This document shows, one piece after another, positions 25,530 to 36,269 of a stretch of DNA of 64,000 nucleotides (positions within the stretch are counted from its first letter, which is position 1; every line of letters begins with the position of its first letter). The position numbers and the translations under genes are program-made. This DNA comes from Isoetes taiwanensis (Eukaryota > Streptophyta > Lycopodiopsida > Isoetales > Isoetaceae), in assembly GCA_021234155.1 (NCBI GenBank), contig JAJEKV010000003.1, positions 15,486,386 through 15,550,385 of the forward strand, in the 5' to 3' direction. Below the pieces are notes generated by a model. The model did not search any database. It was not told where the DNA came from and saw nothing but the letters and a program-made list of their open reading frames with translations.

Positions 25530-25995
25530 TCACCGCCAAAAAGCTACTATGTTAGTTGTATTTTCCTCATTCAAACCTTCTTGATCTTCATACTTAAACA
25601 TCATATTAGGCAAATAAGCACTAGGATCTTCAAGAACTTTAATTACTTTAATGTCAATATCATAATTTTGTACCTTACAAGCCCATCTCGCATAACTTTG
25701 CCTTTGGTAAATTTTTGCAAACAATAGTGTCAATGGGTTTTGCTTCATGAAAACCTCCGTATGACTGTTAAGCAGTAAGTGTCCATGCTTTTCCAATAAG
25801 AACATTAGTGCAAAGAAGACTTTTTTCTAATCTTTGATATCTAAGTTCTCGTGTCGGACTGTGATTTTGCTTGAAAAGGCTATAATTCCATGTTCCCAGA
25901 AAGGGGGCTATACCTATGGCTCTCTTGGTCACACTTATATATGCAAAGGAAAGTTTTTTAAGATCGTGGGAGGTTTTAAAATAGTAGGATTGCAA
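25530..25995 (-). pseudogene. T1 RNase H (usual gypsy position), remnant
   Basis: The frame has FMKQNPLTLLFAK and ARWACKVQNYDIDIKVIK, the C-terminal half of the gypsy RNase H domain (tethered to RT, it removes the RNA template). The upstream half is only partly open. Catalytic residues cannot all be placed. Confidence 0.65.
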
Positions 25996-26397
25996 AGGGT
26001 TTCTATAATTTCCTCAAAAGCTCTCGGCAAACATCATCCCATTTTATAAAAAATATACTTACTCTCTTCCTTGGAGTATTTTCCAACCCCGGTCAACCTC
26101 GGCTATAGGACAAATAATGTGTGATAAGTGAGGCACATATATCCTAAGAAAACTTGTCATCCCCATAAAACCTTTAACCTTTTTGAGGGTTTACGGTGGT
26201 GTCAACTTCTTCAAGGCTTCCAATTTCCCTCGCAGCCCACCGGATCCCTTTGAGTTGATATCTCATGTCCAAGAAGATCCCCTTAGAACAGAAGAAAACA
26301 CATTTCTTAGGATTTAGGCTCACTCCACTTCCCCGCATAATGAACATATTTTTGTTAGCAAACCTAAATGATCTCGATAAATGTGCCTAAACACAAA

Positions 26398-27084
26398 TCA
26401 TCCGTAAACACCCCAAGAAGCAATTGACAGTGCATCTCCTTGAAAATAGTGTCCATAGCTCTCTCGAAAAGTGGCAGGAGCATTCATTAGTCCAAAAGGC
26501 ATTTTTTTCATTGCAAAATTACCCCAAGGTGTAATGAAAGCAGTCTTTGGTTGATCCTCCTCCTTTATGCTGATTTGATTGAAACCTGAAAAACCATCCA
26601 AGAATGAAAACATTTCCTTACTCAAGCTCTGATATAGCACTTCCTCTAAAAAGGTAGAGGATAACAGTCCTTAATTGTGGCTTTGTTGAGCTCCCTATAA
26701 TCAATGCATATCCTAATTGTCTTATTCTTTTTCTCAACAGTACTATACAAGATAACCATTCGATTCATAATTTCGCTATTACCCCAAAGATCCTTCATCC
26801 TATTCAATTCTTCCCTAATCAAGGTCATCAATGATCCATTTATCCTCCTCAGTTTTTGTATTACTGGCTTAACTCCTTCCTTTGTTTTTATCTCAAATTC
26901 ACAAATCTTCTTGTCAACCCCTTTCAGCTCATCATAATCCCAAGCAAATACATCACTCCATTCTTCAAAAAAATCTCTTACCCTACTCTCATCCTCTTCC
27001 TGAAATAAATCCCCTACATAAAGAGTCCTTTCCTGATTATTCTTTTTTATCTTCAGCTCCCTGGCCTGTTTTTCCTCACTAGCA
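26398..27084 (-). pseudogene. T1 reverse transcriptase remnant
   Basis: The frame beginning at 27149 runs through FAWDYDELKGVD to RICIDYRELNKATIKDCYPL (RT fingers). 26398-26640 has FSFLDGFSGFNQI (motif A), then TAFITPWGNFAMKKMPFGLM and NAPATF (motif B). Near 26398 the catalytic block reads VFTDDLCL in a shifted frame (F-T-D-D for the usual Y/F-x-D-D). The core order is therefore intact but split by at least two frameshifts. Confidence 0.85.
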
Positions 27085-27560
27085 TTAATCACTAATATGG
27101 GATACAACTGCCGAATTTTTCCTCTCCAATTCTTCCTCATTGATGGCACCTTCAGCTAGATGCTCTAATAGAACACTTCTGCAAAGTGCATCAGCCTCTG
27201 AATTAAACTCCCTTGGTATATGATGTATCTCCCATCTTTTGAAATCCAATAATTCTCCCAAAACTTCATCCCTTAAGAAAATCATATCCAGATTCTTTGA
27301 CTGATATTCTCCCAATACCTGTTTGCAAACAAGCTGAGAATCTCCAAATATAACCAGCTCATTAATTCCCAAATGTTTGGCTTCTTGTAAGCCCTGCTAA
27401 TAGAGCTCAGATTCTGCCACATTTGATGTTATCCCTGAGTAAATTCTCGCCAACTTTAGCCAAAAGCTTGTTAGAGTTATCTCGATAATTGCGTAGAAGC
27501 AAAAATATTCAATTTTTTTGATATACCTCCATCAAACCACATGTATGCATGTTCACCAGA
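27085..27560 (-). pseudogene. T1 additional RNase H domain between protease and RT
   Basis: The reading contains, in order, WFDGG (about 27545; first Asp), ESELY (damaged NxAEYxAL block; Glu), FGDSQLVCKQVLGEYQSKN (27300-27355; third catalytic Asp) and HIPREFNSEADALCRSVLLE (about 27165-27225; fourth Asp). This is the RVT_3-type, archaeal-like RNase H. It lies upstream of RT, separate from the usual RNase H at 25530-25995. The first half needs a frame change at about 27380-27500. Confidence 0.8.
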
Positions 27561-27569
27561 TTTTTTAGC

Positions 27570-28144
27570 TTACCCTCTTCTATTGAACATGTTGCAATTG
27601 TAGGAACAAATCTCATATTCTCCACAAGGATTTTGGGATAGCATGTCTATCTCTAAGAAATTTAAGGCCTCCAGTTCTCCAACCCCGTTGTAGAGAGTCA
27701 CTTTCTTTTTCCCATCTGAAATAATACATTCTCCCTTGGACCACACCGGCCTTGCATCCACAAGAGACAACCATTTCCTGCCCAAAAGTAGATCATAAAT
27801 ATCAAGATTCTCATCAACCCCTTCAAAAGCTACCACCACAAAACTAGCAGCCACAATAATACCCTCAATGTCAACTAAAACACTACTAATTATCCCTATA
27901 GGATGAATTTTTGTGTTAGAGAATGATTTCAAAACCATAGGTGCTCGCTCTATCACATTCCAAACCACAAGATTTCATTATGTGATGTGGCATCACATTC
28001 AAAGGGGAACCACCATCTAATAATACTTTTGTTAGAACCTTTTTTACCAATGTTTGCAACACAAGTAAAAGGCCCTGGATCAGCATCATCCCGATAATAC
28101 AAGCTCACCAACATGATTAGTAAACATATCCTCTTTTTCCTCAT
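27570..28144 (-). pseudogene. T1 protease remnant
   Basis: The aspartic protease cuts the Gag-Pol polyprotein. 27953-28144 has PGPFTCVANIGKK, but the catalytic DGG block (seen in T2) is frameshifted. 27570-27968 has DLLLGRKWLSLVDARPVWSK, the C-terminal hydrophobic-GR block. Comparison with T2 (34372-35772) supports the assignment. Confidence 0.75.
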
Positions 28145-28413
28145 TTAAACTCAACAACTTTTTTTCTCAGAAGAGGGAGCAATCCTTAGCAAGGTTAGTA
28201 AGTCTATGCTTATCTTAGAATTTTTTAGCAAAATCTCCAAATCTTCTCCTTCTTTATCTTTTCTTGCAAATTTTTTGGGCTGGAGGAGGTGGTACTACCT
28301 GAATAATTTCATCTTTCCTCCCTTATCTTGATGAACAACTTTTTGAGCAAGGGGATGAGATAATACCTGATTGCCTTCAAAATCTTTACCTCTTACTGCA
28401 TTCCCTTCTTTGG

Positions 28414-29635
28414 TTACAAATTACGCTTCTTTGCCTTTGATTCCAAAGATTCCTCGAGTGTGTATGACCAAAATCTCTTCTTGATCCTCCATTTCCCGCA
28501 CAAACTGATAGATGCACTTGTTTCTGTTGCTTTGGCTAACTCTTGTCTAGCAAAATACTCTTTGACACTACACTTATCTTCAAGATGCCCTATGCCCTTA
28601 CAAAAAGTACAAACAGGGACATTCTTTACCATAATGCCCTCTCCTACCACACTTAAGGCAAGGCCTATAATAACAAACTTCAGAAGAATGACTATCCCTT
28701 AGACAATGAATGCATGGGGAAAGACCCTTTTCTCGGGTTTGGATGCCTTCAACTCTTGAAGTTGTTTAGTCACTTCAGCCAATGCCTCGACCATCTTGAG
28801 CAACTCAGATTTTGAATCTGCAGGGGGATAATTGCCTCCCTCGCCTTGGTAGTTCTCTTCTCCTTCTCGCACAAAGATAGATTGGCACCGATGTTGTGTA
28901 TTCTGCTCAAATTTCGGTGAAAAAGGATCATTAGTAAATCGCATCATAGGTTCGAATTGAACGTAAATAAACATCCGCTAATTAGCTTTTAGTAAAGGCC
29001 TTATGTATGGTGTCAAATCCTTGAATCCTGATCCCGGTCATCTTCTTGTGCACCCTAGGTCCGTCACTTAATCCATTTATAAAAGTCTGCTACTAAATCC
29101 AAAGTATGATGGAGGACATGCTCGGTTTGGCATTTTAACAAATATGCATTAAACCTTTCTCAGATATTGATGAATAGTCTCACCATGCTTGATGTGGAAT
29201 GAGTGTAGCTCGTAGAGCTAATTCTCTTGGCTTAACCAATTTCCCAAATCTAGTTAGAAACTTAGGCACAATATCTTCCCATGTTCTAGTACCTAAAGCA
29301 AATACATAATCCAACCATGCTCTTACCTCCTCATTCTTGAAACATTTCTTGAATTCGAGAGCTTGCAACCTTTCTTGTGTCCATAATCCCGTAATATTCC
29401 TCAAAACCTTCAAAAAATAATTAGCATTTATGCTAGGATCAAAAAGTTGGTGCGTGAACCGCACACTAAGCTCATAAGATTGATGGAGACAAGTGTTCCC
29501 CAATACATTGATTCCTTGGGGCACAGCAGAACTCTCAGGGTTTTCTTGTGCCTCTGGCTGCTCAGTATGATCATTTCCCCTTCTTGGTGCCATTAATTCT
29601 TCTTCAAAGTATAGTAATCTCGGTAGAACCTCCAA
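28414..29635 (-). pseudogene. T1 gag remnant with one zinc knuckle
   Basis: Gag builds the particle. 29180-29635 starts near MAPRRGNDHTE and has the retrotransposon gag block EVRAWLDYVFALGTRTWEDI. 28699-28974 has the linker LLKMVEALAEVTKQLQELKA. 28414-28650 has CTFCKGIGHLEDKC (Cx2Cx4Hx4C). Frames are broken between the parts. T2 keeps three knuckle positions; T1 shows one clearly. Confidence 0.8.
29618..29634 (-). other. T1 primer binding site (tRNA not identified)
   Basis: On the minus strand TGGAGGTTCTACCGAGA follows the LTR end by three bases (TTT). T2 has the same sequence in the same place (33884-33900). The TGG start matches a tRNA CCA end. I could not assign the tRNA from memory; it is not the initiator-Met type. 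Confidence 0.7.
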
Positions 29636-29637
29636 AA

Positions 29638-32016
29638 TGTTGAAGGCTTTTTTGGCAAAACCTCCAACCTAATGGTTTAGAACCTCCGTGTTGCTTAAGG
29701 CAACCACTCAATCACCAAAACCGGAAAAAGTCACTGAAATTTCAAGATCAGACTGCTTTCCCTGAAGCAAAAAAAATGGTCTGACCATAAACTTGTGCCA
29801 TTTAAAATCAAATCAAGCAAATCAATTGATTTTTTGATGGAGATCTTCTTAACAGATGTGGGAATCAGTGTTCAAAAGTCTAGATAGAGCTGAGATAAGC
29901 AAGGTTCTCAAAATCACACTTCTGACTGGGTCAAAAATTGGTCAATACTAGCAACAGCAAGCTATTCTTTGCAGATTGAAGATGGAACAAGTTTTTTTAG
30001 TTTTGGAAATTTGAGATAACTCTGACTGGTGTCTAGATTGAAGGCAACTTAAAAATTGCAGGAAATTAACAACCTAAAGGGTAGAATTTGATTAAAATCT
30101 CCTATCACCGACCGCAAAGAACCCGAGAGCAACTTTACCTAATATGAAATCTAATTGGCTTTTTGTGTTTTTTTCAAGTGTATCACCGAAATACCCTCTA
30201 GTTATAGTGCATAAAAATTTCAAACTAAATTATTTTTTAGTTTTCTGAAAATCAAGGATTAAACTCAAGAACAATCACCACAATTAATTTTTTCTAAGGT
30301 CGATTTTCATTCAAGAAGCTATTCAAAAGATCAACATCAATTTCCCTGAGTCTAATGGTCTCAGGAAAAACAATCAAACAGATCAAATTGTCAATAATCT
30401 CAAAAGTGGTCGATAATCTCAATAGCCCGTCAATTCTTCCGAATTTGGAGGCTAGAGGAGCAAATGCAGCTAGGAATCACCAATCCGCCTTAAAAGCTTC
30501 AAGTCGACGTTCTTCACGCATACAACCCCCGAAAACAATGCAAGATCTCAATCCATCTTAAACGGCCCTGTTTCAGTTCAAATCTTGGCAAATTCCTGTT
30601 TGAAATTCAAATTTTTGTTTGTTTATGAGTCGGTATGGATGCGTGTAGGTGAATGGAGGGTGCAGAGCTATGATTAAGGTGTAATTCCAACCAATTTTCC
30701 GGATCTTGGCCTTCATCGAAAAATTAGGGTTCTTGAAAAATAGTCCAAATATCCCACATGCATGTTTAGAAAAAGCAGACTAGTGTATAAAAGGAATTTT
30801 ACCGCAATTTCTTCCGAATAAACGTGCCATTATGAAGGGGGAACTGCCTGCCGCTCCCATGCCCCATGCCCCATGGTGCCACGTGGAGGGTGTGGATTGG
30901 TGGATGAGTTGGCAGGGGGGGGGGTAGAAAATGCTAGGTGGGGTAGAATAGGAAAATTTTTTTTTAATTTTTATAGAAAGGCACGAATCTCAAGGCAATA
31001 ATCCAAAGGCCAAGATAAAGGATATTAGCATATTCTCCCATCTCAATTGGAATCTTTTGCTAGGAATAATTTTTTGCATAGCTTAACCATAGGATGTGAA
31101 ATATGGCAAAAAAAGATGACTAGGCAATTGTGATGGCATATGACATGGCAATGGTGATGACTAGGCAAATGACATGGCAATGTATCTTGACTCAATTTTT
31201 TGTCTAGCCAAAAAACTTTTTCAACTTATGGATGTGGATGACACGTGTATGGCATATATGATGATGAGGAGGATGATGTGCAAATGACATGGCACTCCCA
31301 AGTGGCAATATTACATAGAATCATAATCAACTTGAAAAATGGAAGCCCTTTAGCCAATTTTTAATTTTTGAACTTGGGGATGGAGGGAGTATGATGTAAG
31401 TGATGATGAGGAATGATGGAGATGTGAGGTGGCTTCCAAGGTTATACGTGGCACAATGCCACCTTTATGCATAACTTTTGCAAATTCCTTGACCATTTTT
31501 CTTTTTGGAAGCTTATCATGGAAATGAATGTATGGAGTTATGGAAGAGATGAGAGGAAAGCTTTTTGGCTAGACAAAAAATGTTGTCAATTGGAAAACAA
31601 GGTTGATTGAGGATGTACCAACTTGGAAATCAAGGAAAGAAGGTGGTATGGGGTGAAATAATGGTATAGGAATTTGCCTCAATATGAACTTGATCTAGAG
31701 TTATTTTGCACATACCATGGAACTCTTGGGGGTCTTCAAAACCTTCTTATGTCTTCAAAGTAAATGTTTGTGTCCTTTGCTCTCTTGTTTGCTCAAATAT
31801 GATGACTTGACTTTTTCTTGCTCCTTGTGACCATTTAATTTGATCTAATGAAATAGCTTCCATGAATGTCCTTCCTTAGTCTTCATCAAAAAAATTCTTC
31901 AATGATCTGAAACAAAATAATCCTTCAAGAGTGTAATCAGCTTAAAATCAGCATTGGCAGCTTGTCTTCTTCTTGTGTTGTACAATTTCCTCTTGCTGCC
32001 ACAAAATGTGGCAGCA
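29638..32016 (-). repeat. T1 5' LTR
   Basis: A 2379-bp LTR, minus orientation. Its outer end on the minus strand is TGCTGCCACATTTTGTGGCAGCA, a hairpin also found at the start of LTR copies at 5158 and 39947. The inner end is CTTCAACA. The duplicated TTTAG (32017-32021) follows on the plus strand. Confidence 0.93.
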
Positions 32017-32765
32017 TTTAGAATCCGCCATATGAACTTAGAAATTAGCACCTTGCTCTGGAGAAGAAAGTGAATCATCCCCAACCCCCCACAAAGTTTA
32101 GGCATAACGCACTTCGCCCAACTAATTTTAACATCAGCTGCTTATTCAGTGCCACCCCAGATAAAGTTCTTGACAGTACGAACAATGAGTTGCATCTTTG
32201 TCTGCGGTGCCAGCAAGATGATGCCAGACGGCACTGGAGAGTCCAGGGCCCATAAGGCAGTACACTTTTGCCATCCCGCAAAGATACCAGAAGCCAAAGA
32301 GAAACTGTCCAACAAGGAAATGGCATTTTGCAAATTCTGCTCATCATCCATTAAGAACAAGAAAGTTCATCTGCGTACTGATTATAAATCTTCCATGAAC
32401 CACTATTCATGGGAAGGCCATGCAAGATGCCTTCCTGCACTGCAAGAGAGAATACCTGAGAAAGAACCTCTCCCACAATTGTAAAAAGCAACGGTGCCAA
32501 AGGACAGCCCTGGCGAATGTCATGTCCCACCTGAAAAGATGTCGATGGTCCCCCTTGAAAAAGAACTGAAGAATAAGCAGAATAATGAAGTTTCATAATG
32601 TCTGTTGCGAACTGGGCACCAAAACCAAGACATAGGAGACACTGCTCCAGGAAACTCCAGTCAACACTGTCATATGCTTTTACAAAGTCCAGCTTCAAGT
32701 ATACAATGGGATAACCATGCATTCTAGCCCAATAGAGACCCTCATATGCTGCTGCCACATTAAAA
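32017..32765 (-). pseudogene. LINE-3 reverse transcriptase part
   Basis: 32351-32758 has LKLDFVKAYDSVDW (motif A, residues 21-34), IRQGCPLAPLLF (motif B, 81-92) and QYADE in place of YADD (motif C, 127-131), so the second catalytic Asp is Glu here. 32142-32360 and 31899-32105 continue toward LCGGLGMIHFLLQSK and IWRILN, where T1 interrupts it. The rest is at 19810-21072. The 5' side is truncated at about 32765; the endonuclease is missing. Confidence 0.85.
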
Positions 32766-33880
32766 ATTCGCCCTTTGATATATCATTTCCCTTTGGTTTA
32801 TACAAAAGATCATCATAATCGAGCAAATTCGAGAGGTAACCTTTGATATTTGAAGAAGATAAGCCACATAAAATTGCTTTTAAAGTTTTTGTTTCATTAG
32901 AGAATGACACCAACCTTAGAGTAAGAATAAAACAAGAAAAAGAAAAACTTAGGAAATAGCAGCATTGTGTAGTTAAATTTAGTTTGAATTAAGATAGAAC
33001 TAGGCATTCAAAATATCATTGCATTCCCTTACATTTGGTCAGCATCCTAATTGAAGTAAAGAAATTAAAGGTATGCTAGAAAAAAAGATTCGGCATTGTG
33101 GATCAAACTGTTAGATCAGTTATGAGAGCAAGTTTTCAAGTAAAATTAGATTTGTGTAGGATTTGAGATTTTTTTTGAAAAAAGAATTGCATGTACCACA
33201 TATACAGGTTTGTCAGAGATTGTGAGTGGCATCAAAACTAAAGGACATCATTTTCTCATTCTGCAAAAAGTTATCTTACTGCTTTTACTAGAGATCAGAT
33301 TTTGGCAAAAAAGAGCAAGTTTTTGACCATTGGAGCGTAGAATGTTTGTCAGGAAAGTGCATGTACCTGGTCTGCTTGCTTTTTTGCATTGTGACAGTCT
33401 ATGATCAAAAAAACTAAGTTTTAGGGAATCTTTGAATGATTTTTTGGCAAAAATCTTATTGAACCTTGTGTGTAGATCTGTCAGAGCCAGAATCAAGTCT
33501 CGGAAGTAAAAAAGGAGCTGTACTTTTTCATTTGCACAAATTAGCTTGCTGCCAGGGACGTTGACCAAGTTTTGACTTGGACAGGATTGCAAATTTGAGA
33601 GGCCTCTGCATTTTTCTTACATCTGTTTTTTTAATTATAGATTCCTTGAGTGTCAAATCATATTTATCGTAATCTTGAATCGGAATCATGTCAAAGCTTG
33701 AGTCTATTTGCAAATGGCATCTGTTTTGCTAAGGGTCCCCTTTTTTTTGTTCTAGGAAAGCAGTTCTAACACAAGGTTTGAGCTTTCTTTTTGCAATCTT
33801 CTTGAGCAGAGCGGTTGCCTGAAGCAATCTAGAGGTTCTAAGCCATTGAAATTGAAGGTTTGCTAGGAATACCTTCAACA
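32766..33880 (+). repeat. T2 5' LTR remnant and unassigned sequence
   Basis: The last about 70 bp match the inner end of the T1 LTR ('ggttgcctgaagcaatct.gaggttctaagccattg...ccttcaaca'), so the T2 5' LTR ends at 33880. Upstream sequence is AT-rich and has diverged from T1, and the LTR start hairpin is not found. The 5' LTR is therefore probably truncated against LINE-3. 32766-33100 is unassigned. Confidence 0.55.
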
Positions 33881-33883
33881 TTT

Positions 33884-33900
33884 TGGAGGTTCTACCGAGA
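33884..33900 (+). other. T2 primer binding site
   Basis: TGGAGGTTCTACCGAGA follows the LTR end CTTCAACA after TTT, identical to T1. This fixes the orientation of T2 as plus. Confidence 0.7.
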
Positions 33901-33922
33901 TCTTTATCTGGATTTTGAACTC

Positions 33923-34440
33923 ATGGCTCCTAGAAGAAACTTCTGAGCGTGTGGAAGCACAAGAGAACCCTGAGACTCTACAGCAGCACCAGGAGTACGT
34001 ATTCAAGCTAATTCAGGTATGCCTTGTCACTACTTTGAACTAAATATGCCAATTCCTCCTCCTACATTTGATCCAAGCATGAACGTTAACGATTTCTTTA
34101 AGACTTTTGAGGCATACTATTAGGAATATGGATACAAAAAGGGATGCGAATTCTTTGAATTCAAAAAGTGCTTCAAGAATGATGAAGAAAGAGCATGGCT
34201 GGAATATGTCATGAGCATAGGTGCTTGGGATGAAATTGTAAAGAAGTTCTTGGCAAGTTTTGGTAAGCTTCTTGACTCCCAATATTTGATCTTTGAGCTG
34301 CAGACCTTCCACATTAAACATGGTGAGAGTGTACATCAGTATGATGAAAGATTTAACTTGTATCTTGTCAAATGCCAAGTAAATCAAGTACCTACCATAC
34401 TTTGCATCTTGTGGCTTCATTTATTAGAGGTTTGAGCAGC
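33923..34440 (+). pseudogene. T2 gag N-terminal part
   Basis: It starts MAPRR at 33923, the same start as T1 gag, then stops within a few codons. Pieces in other frames read FFEFKKCFKNDEERAWLEYV and IVKKFLASFGKLLDSQ, then ESVHQYDERFNLYLVKC (34330-34380), the retrotransposon gag fold. A frameshift near 34390 passes into the long downstream frame. Confidence 0.75.
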
Positions 34441-35772
34441 AGATCAAGTGTGCATAGGAAAATGCTCAAAATAAAAAAGCAAGAAGGATTTGATACCATA
34501 CATAAAGCCTTTACTAAAGCTACTGAAATTGCTAATATGATTTCCTATCTTCCTGATGATGTATACTCACCTCATGATCCCTTCTTTCCAAACTATGAGC
34601 AGAAATGTGTGGGGCTTGGACCAGTGCCAATCTATGCTATTCAAAAGGACAAGAAGAAGCCAAAGATGGAGGATCCAGACAGTTCTGTGGCTGATGTCAG
34701 TGAGATATCCAAAGTATTTGAAGCCTTGGTTGAGGTCACAAAACAGCTCCAAGAAATAAAAAGTTCAAGACTCGAGAAGAGAATCTATCCCCCATGTGCT
34801 CATTGCTCAAGAAACACACATTCTTCATACTATTGCTGGTATAGGCCATGCACTAAGCGTGATAAGAGAGGGCATTTTGGTAAAGAATGCCCTGTTTGTA
34901 CTTTTTGCAAAGCCATAGTACATTATGAAGACAAGTGTAGTGTAAAAGAGTACTTTGCACGGCAAGAGAAGGCCAAAGCTACTGAACCAAGTGCCTCGGT
35001 AAGATTTGTGCAGGAAATAGAAGATCAGAAAGAGATCATGGCTGTCCATACAAGGGGGATGCTCAATTCAAAAGGTAAAGAGCCAATTCAAGCCAATGAG
35101 AAGACTAGTCCACCTAAAATAAAGGATAATGAAGCAAATCAGGTTGTGCCTCCTCCTCCTTGTCAAAAATACATCAAGAAAGATAAGGAAAGTGAGGATT
35201 TTGAGTCTTTGTTGAGGAATTCCAAGATTACTGTGGATTTGCTAACTTTGCTCAAGATTGCTCCATCTTATAGAAAGGAAGTGTTGTATCTAACAAAAGA
35301 GGATGAAGTTTCTCTAATAAATCATATTGAGGAGCATGTCTTGACCCAAGAAGAGTATGATCCAGGTGCCTTTACATGTGTAGCAAGGATTGGTAAGAAG
35401 GTCTTAACCAAAGTGTTGCTTGATGGAGGATCACCACTTAATGTGATGCCTCATCACATTACGAGATTATGTGGTTTAGAAATTGATAAGAAGGTTTCTA
35501 TGGTGCCAAAATCTTTTTCTAATACTAAAATCAACTCTATAGGCATTGTGTGTAATGTTCCAATTGATGTTGAAGGCATTGTAGTGGCTGCTAACTTTGT
35601 AGTTGCATTTGAAGGTGTTGATAAGAAGTCTGATATTTATGACTTGCTTTTGGGTAGAAAATGGTTGTCTATAGTGGATGCAAGGCCTATATGGTCAAAG
35701 GGAGAATGTACCATATCTGATGGAAGGAAAAAGGTAACCCTCTATATAAGGTTGAAGAATTTGAAGCCTTAA
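34372..35772 (+). pseudogene. T2 Gag C-terminus, zinc knuckles and protease (466 aa)
   Basis: The longest open frame of T2. Residues 12-60 complete the gag fold. Three tandem CCHC positions follow: residues 142-155 (CAHCSRNTHSSYYC, intact), 160-173 (second Cys replaced by Arg163) and 176-189 (CTFCKAIVHYEDKC, intact). Residues 330-433 are the protease: active-site block LLDGGSPLNV at 349-358 and LLLGRKWL at 425-432. DGG for the usual D-T/S-G is known in Tat-like proteases. The first ATG is probably internal, since gag homology begins in another frame upstream. Confidence 0.85.
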
Positions 35773-35877
35773 ACTTCATTGAAGAGGATCTTTTGATACC
35801 AAGCTCATGTGGTGAGTATGAGCTTGCTACCCCTGCTCTAATGTCAGAGCCAAAGCTGTCCATGGAGGTCAGCACAT

Positions 35878-36260
35878 CTCAAGGTGAAAGAATTGCTTTT
35901 TTGTGGTTTGATGGAGGAGTATCTAAAAGGTTAAGTGTTGCATCTTCTGCTGCAATTCTCAAAGATCATTCTAATAGATTATTGGCCAAAGTAGGCTGGA
36001 GTTTCTCTAATATTACCTCAAACATGGCTGAGTATAAAGCTCTCATAGCAGACTTGCAAGAAGCCAAGCATTTAGGCATAACTCGCAATTGGTTTGTAGG
36101 CAGGTTTGGGGAGAATACATGCCAAAAATGAGGATATGATCTTACTAAGAGATGAGGTTTTGGAAGAATTAGCAAGCTTCAAGATTGGAAGTTATATCAT
36201 GTGCCAAGAGAGCAAAATTGTGAGGCTGATGCATTGTGTAGAAGTGTTCTTCTTGAACAC
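35878..36260 (+). pseudogene. T2 additional RNase H between protease and RT
   Basis: LWFDGGVSKRLSVASSAAIL (about 35902-35960) holds the first Asp and SNMAEYKALIADLQEAKHLG (about 36020-36080) the Glu. VCRQVWGEYMPKNEDM follows in a shifted frame, and VPREQNCEADALCRSVLLEH (about 36200-36260) holds the last Asp. Relative to T1, about ten residues including the GDSQL block are deleted, so the third catalytic Asp is missing. T1 and T2 together show a complete RVT_3 domain upstream of RT. Confidence 0.8.
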
Positions 36261-36269
36261 TTGGCTGAG

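Larger units (their letters stand above)
21073..32016 (-). mobile_element. T1: gypsy element, long LTRs, decayed coding region
   Basis: A complete 10.9-kb LTR retrotransposon bounded by a TTTAG duplication, with 2.38-kb LTRs beginning and ending TG...CA. The minus-strand order from the right is LTR, primer site, gag with zinc knuckle, protease, an extra RNase H, reverse transcriptase, the usual RNase H, integrase and LTR. There is no chromodomain. The LTRs differ by scattered bases and small indels. All ORFs carry frameshifts. It inserted into the LINE-3 RT gene. The family is close to T2 (33-42.5 kb) and resembles the Tat group. Confidence 0.93.
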
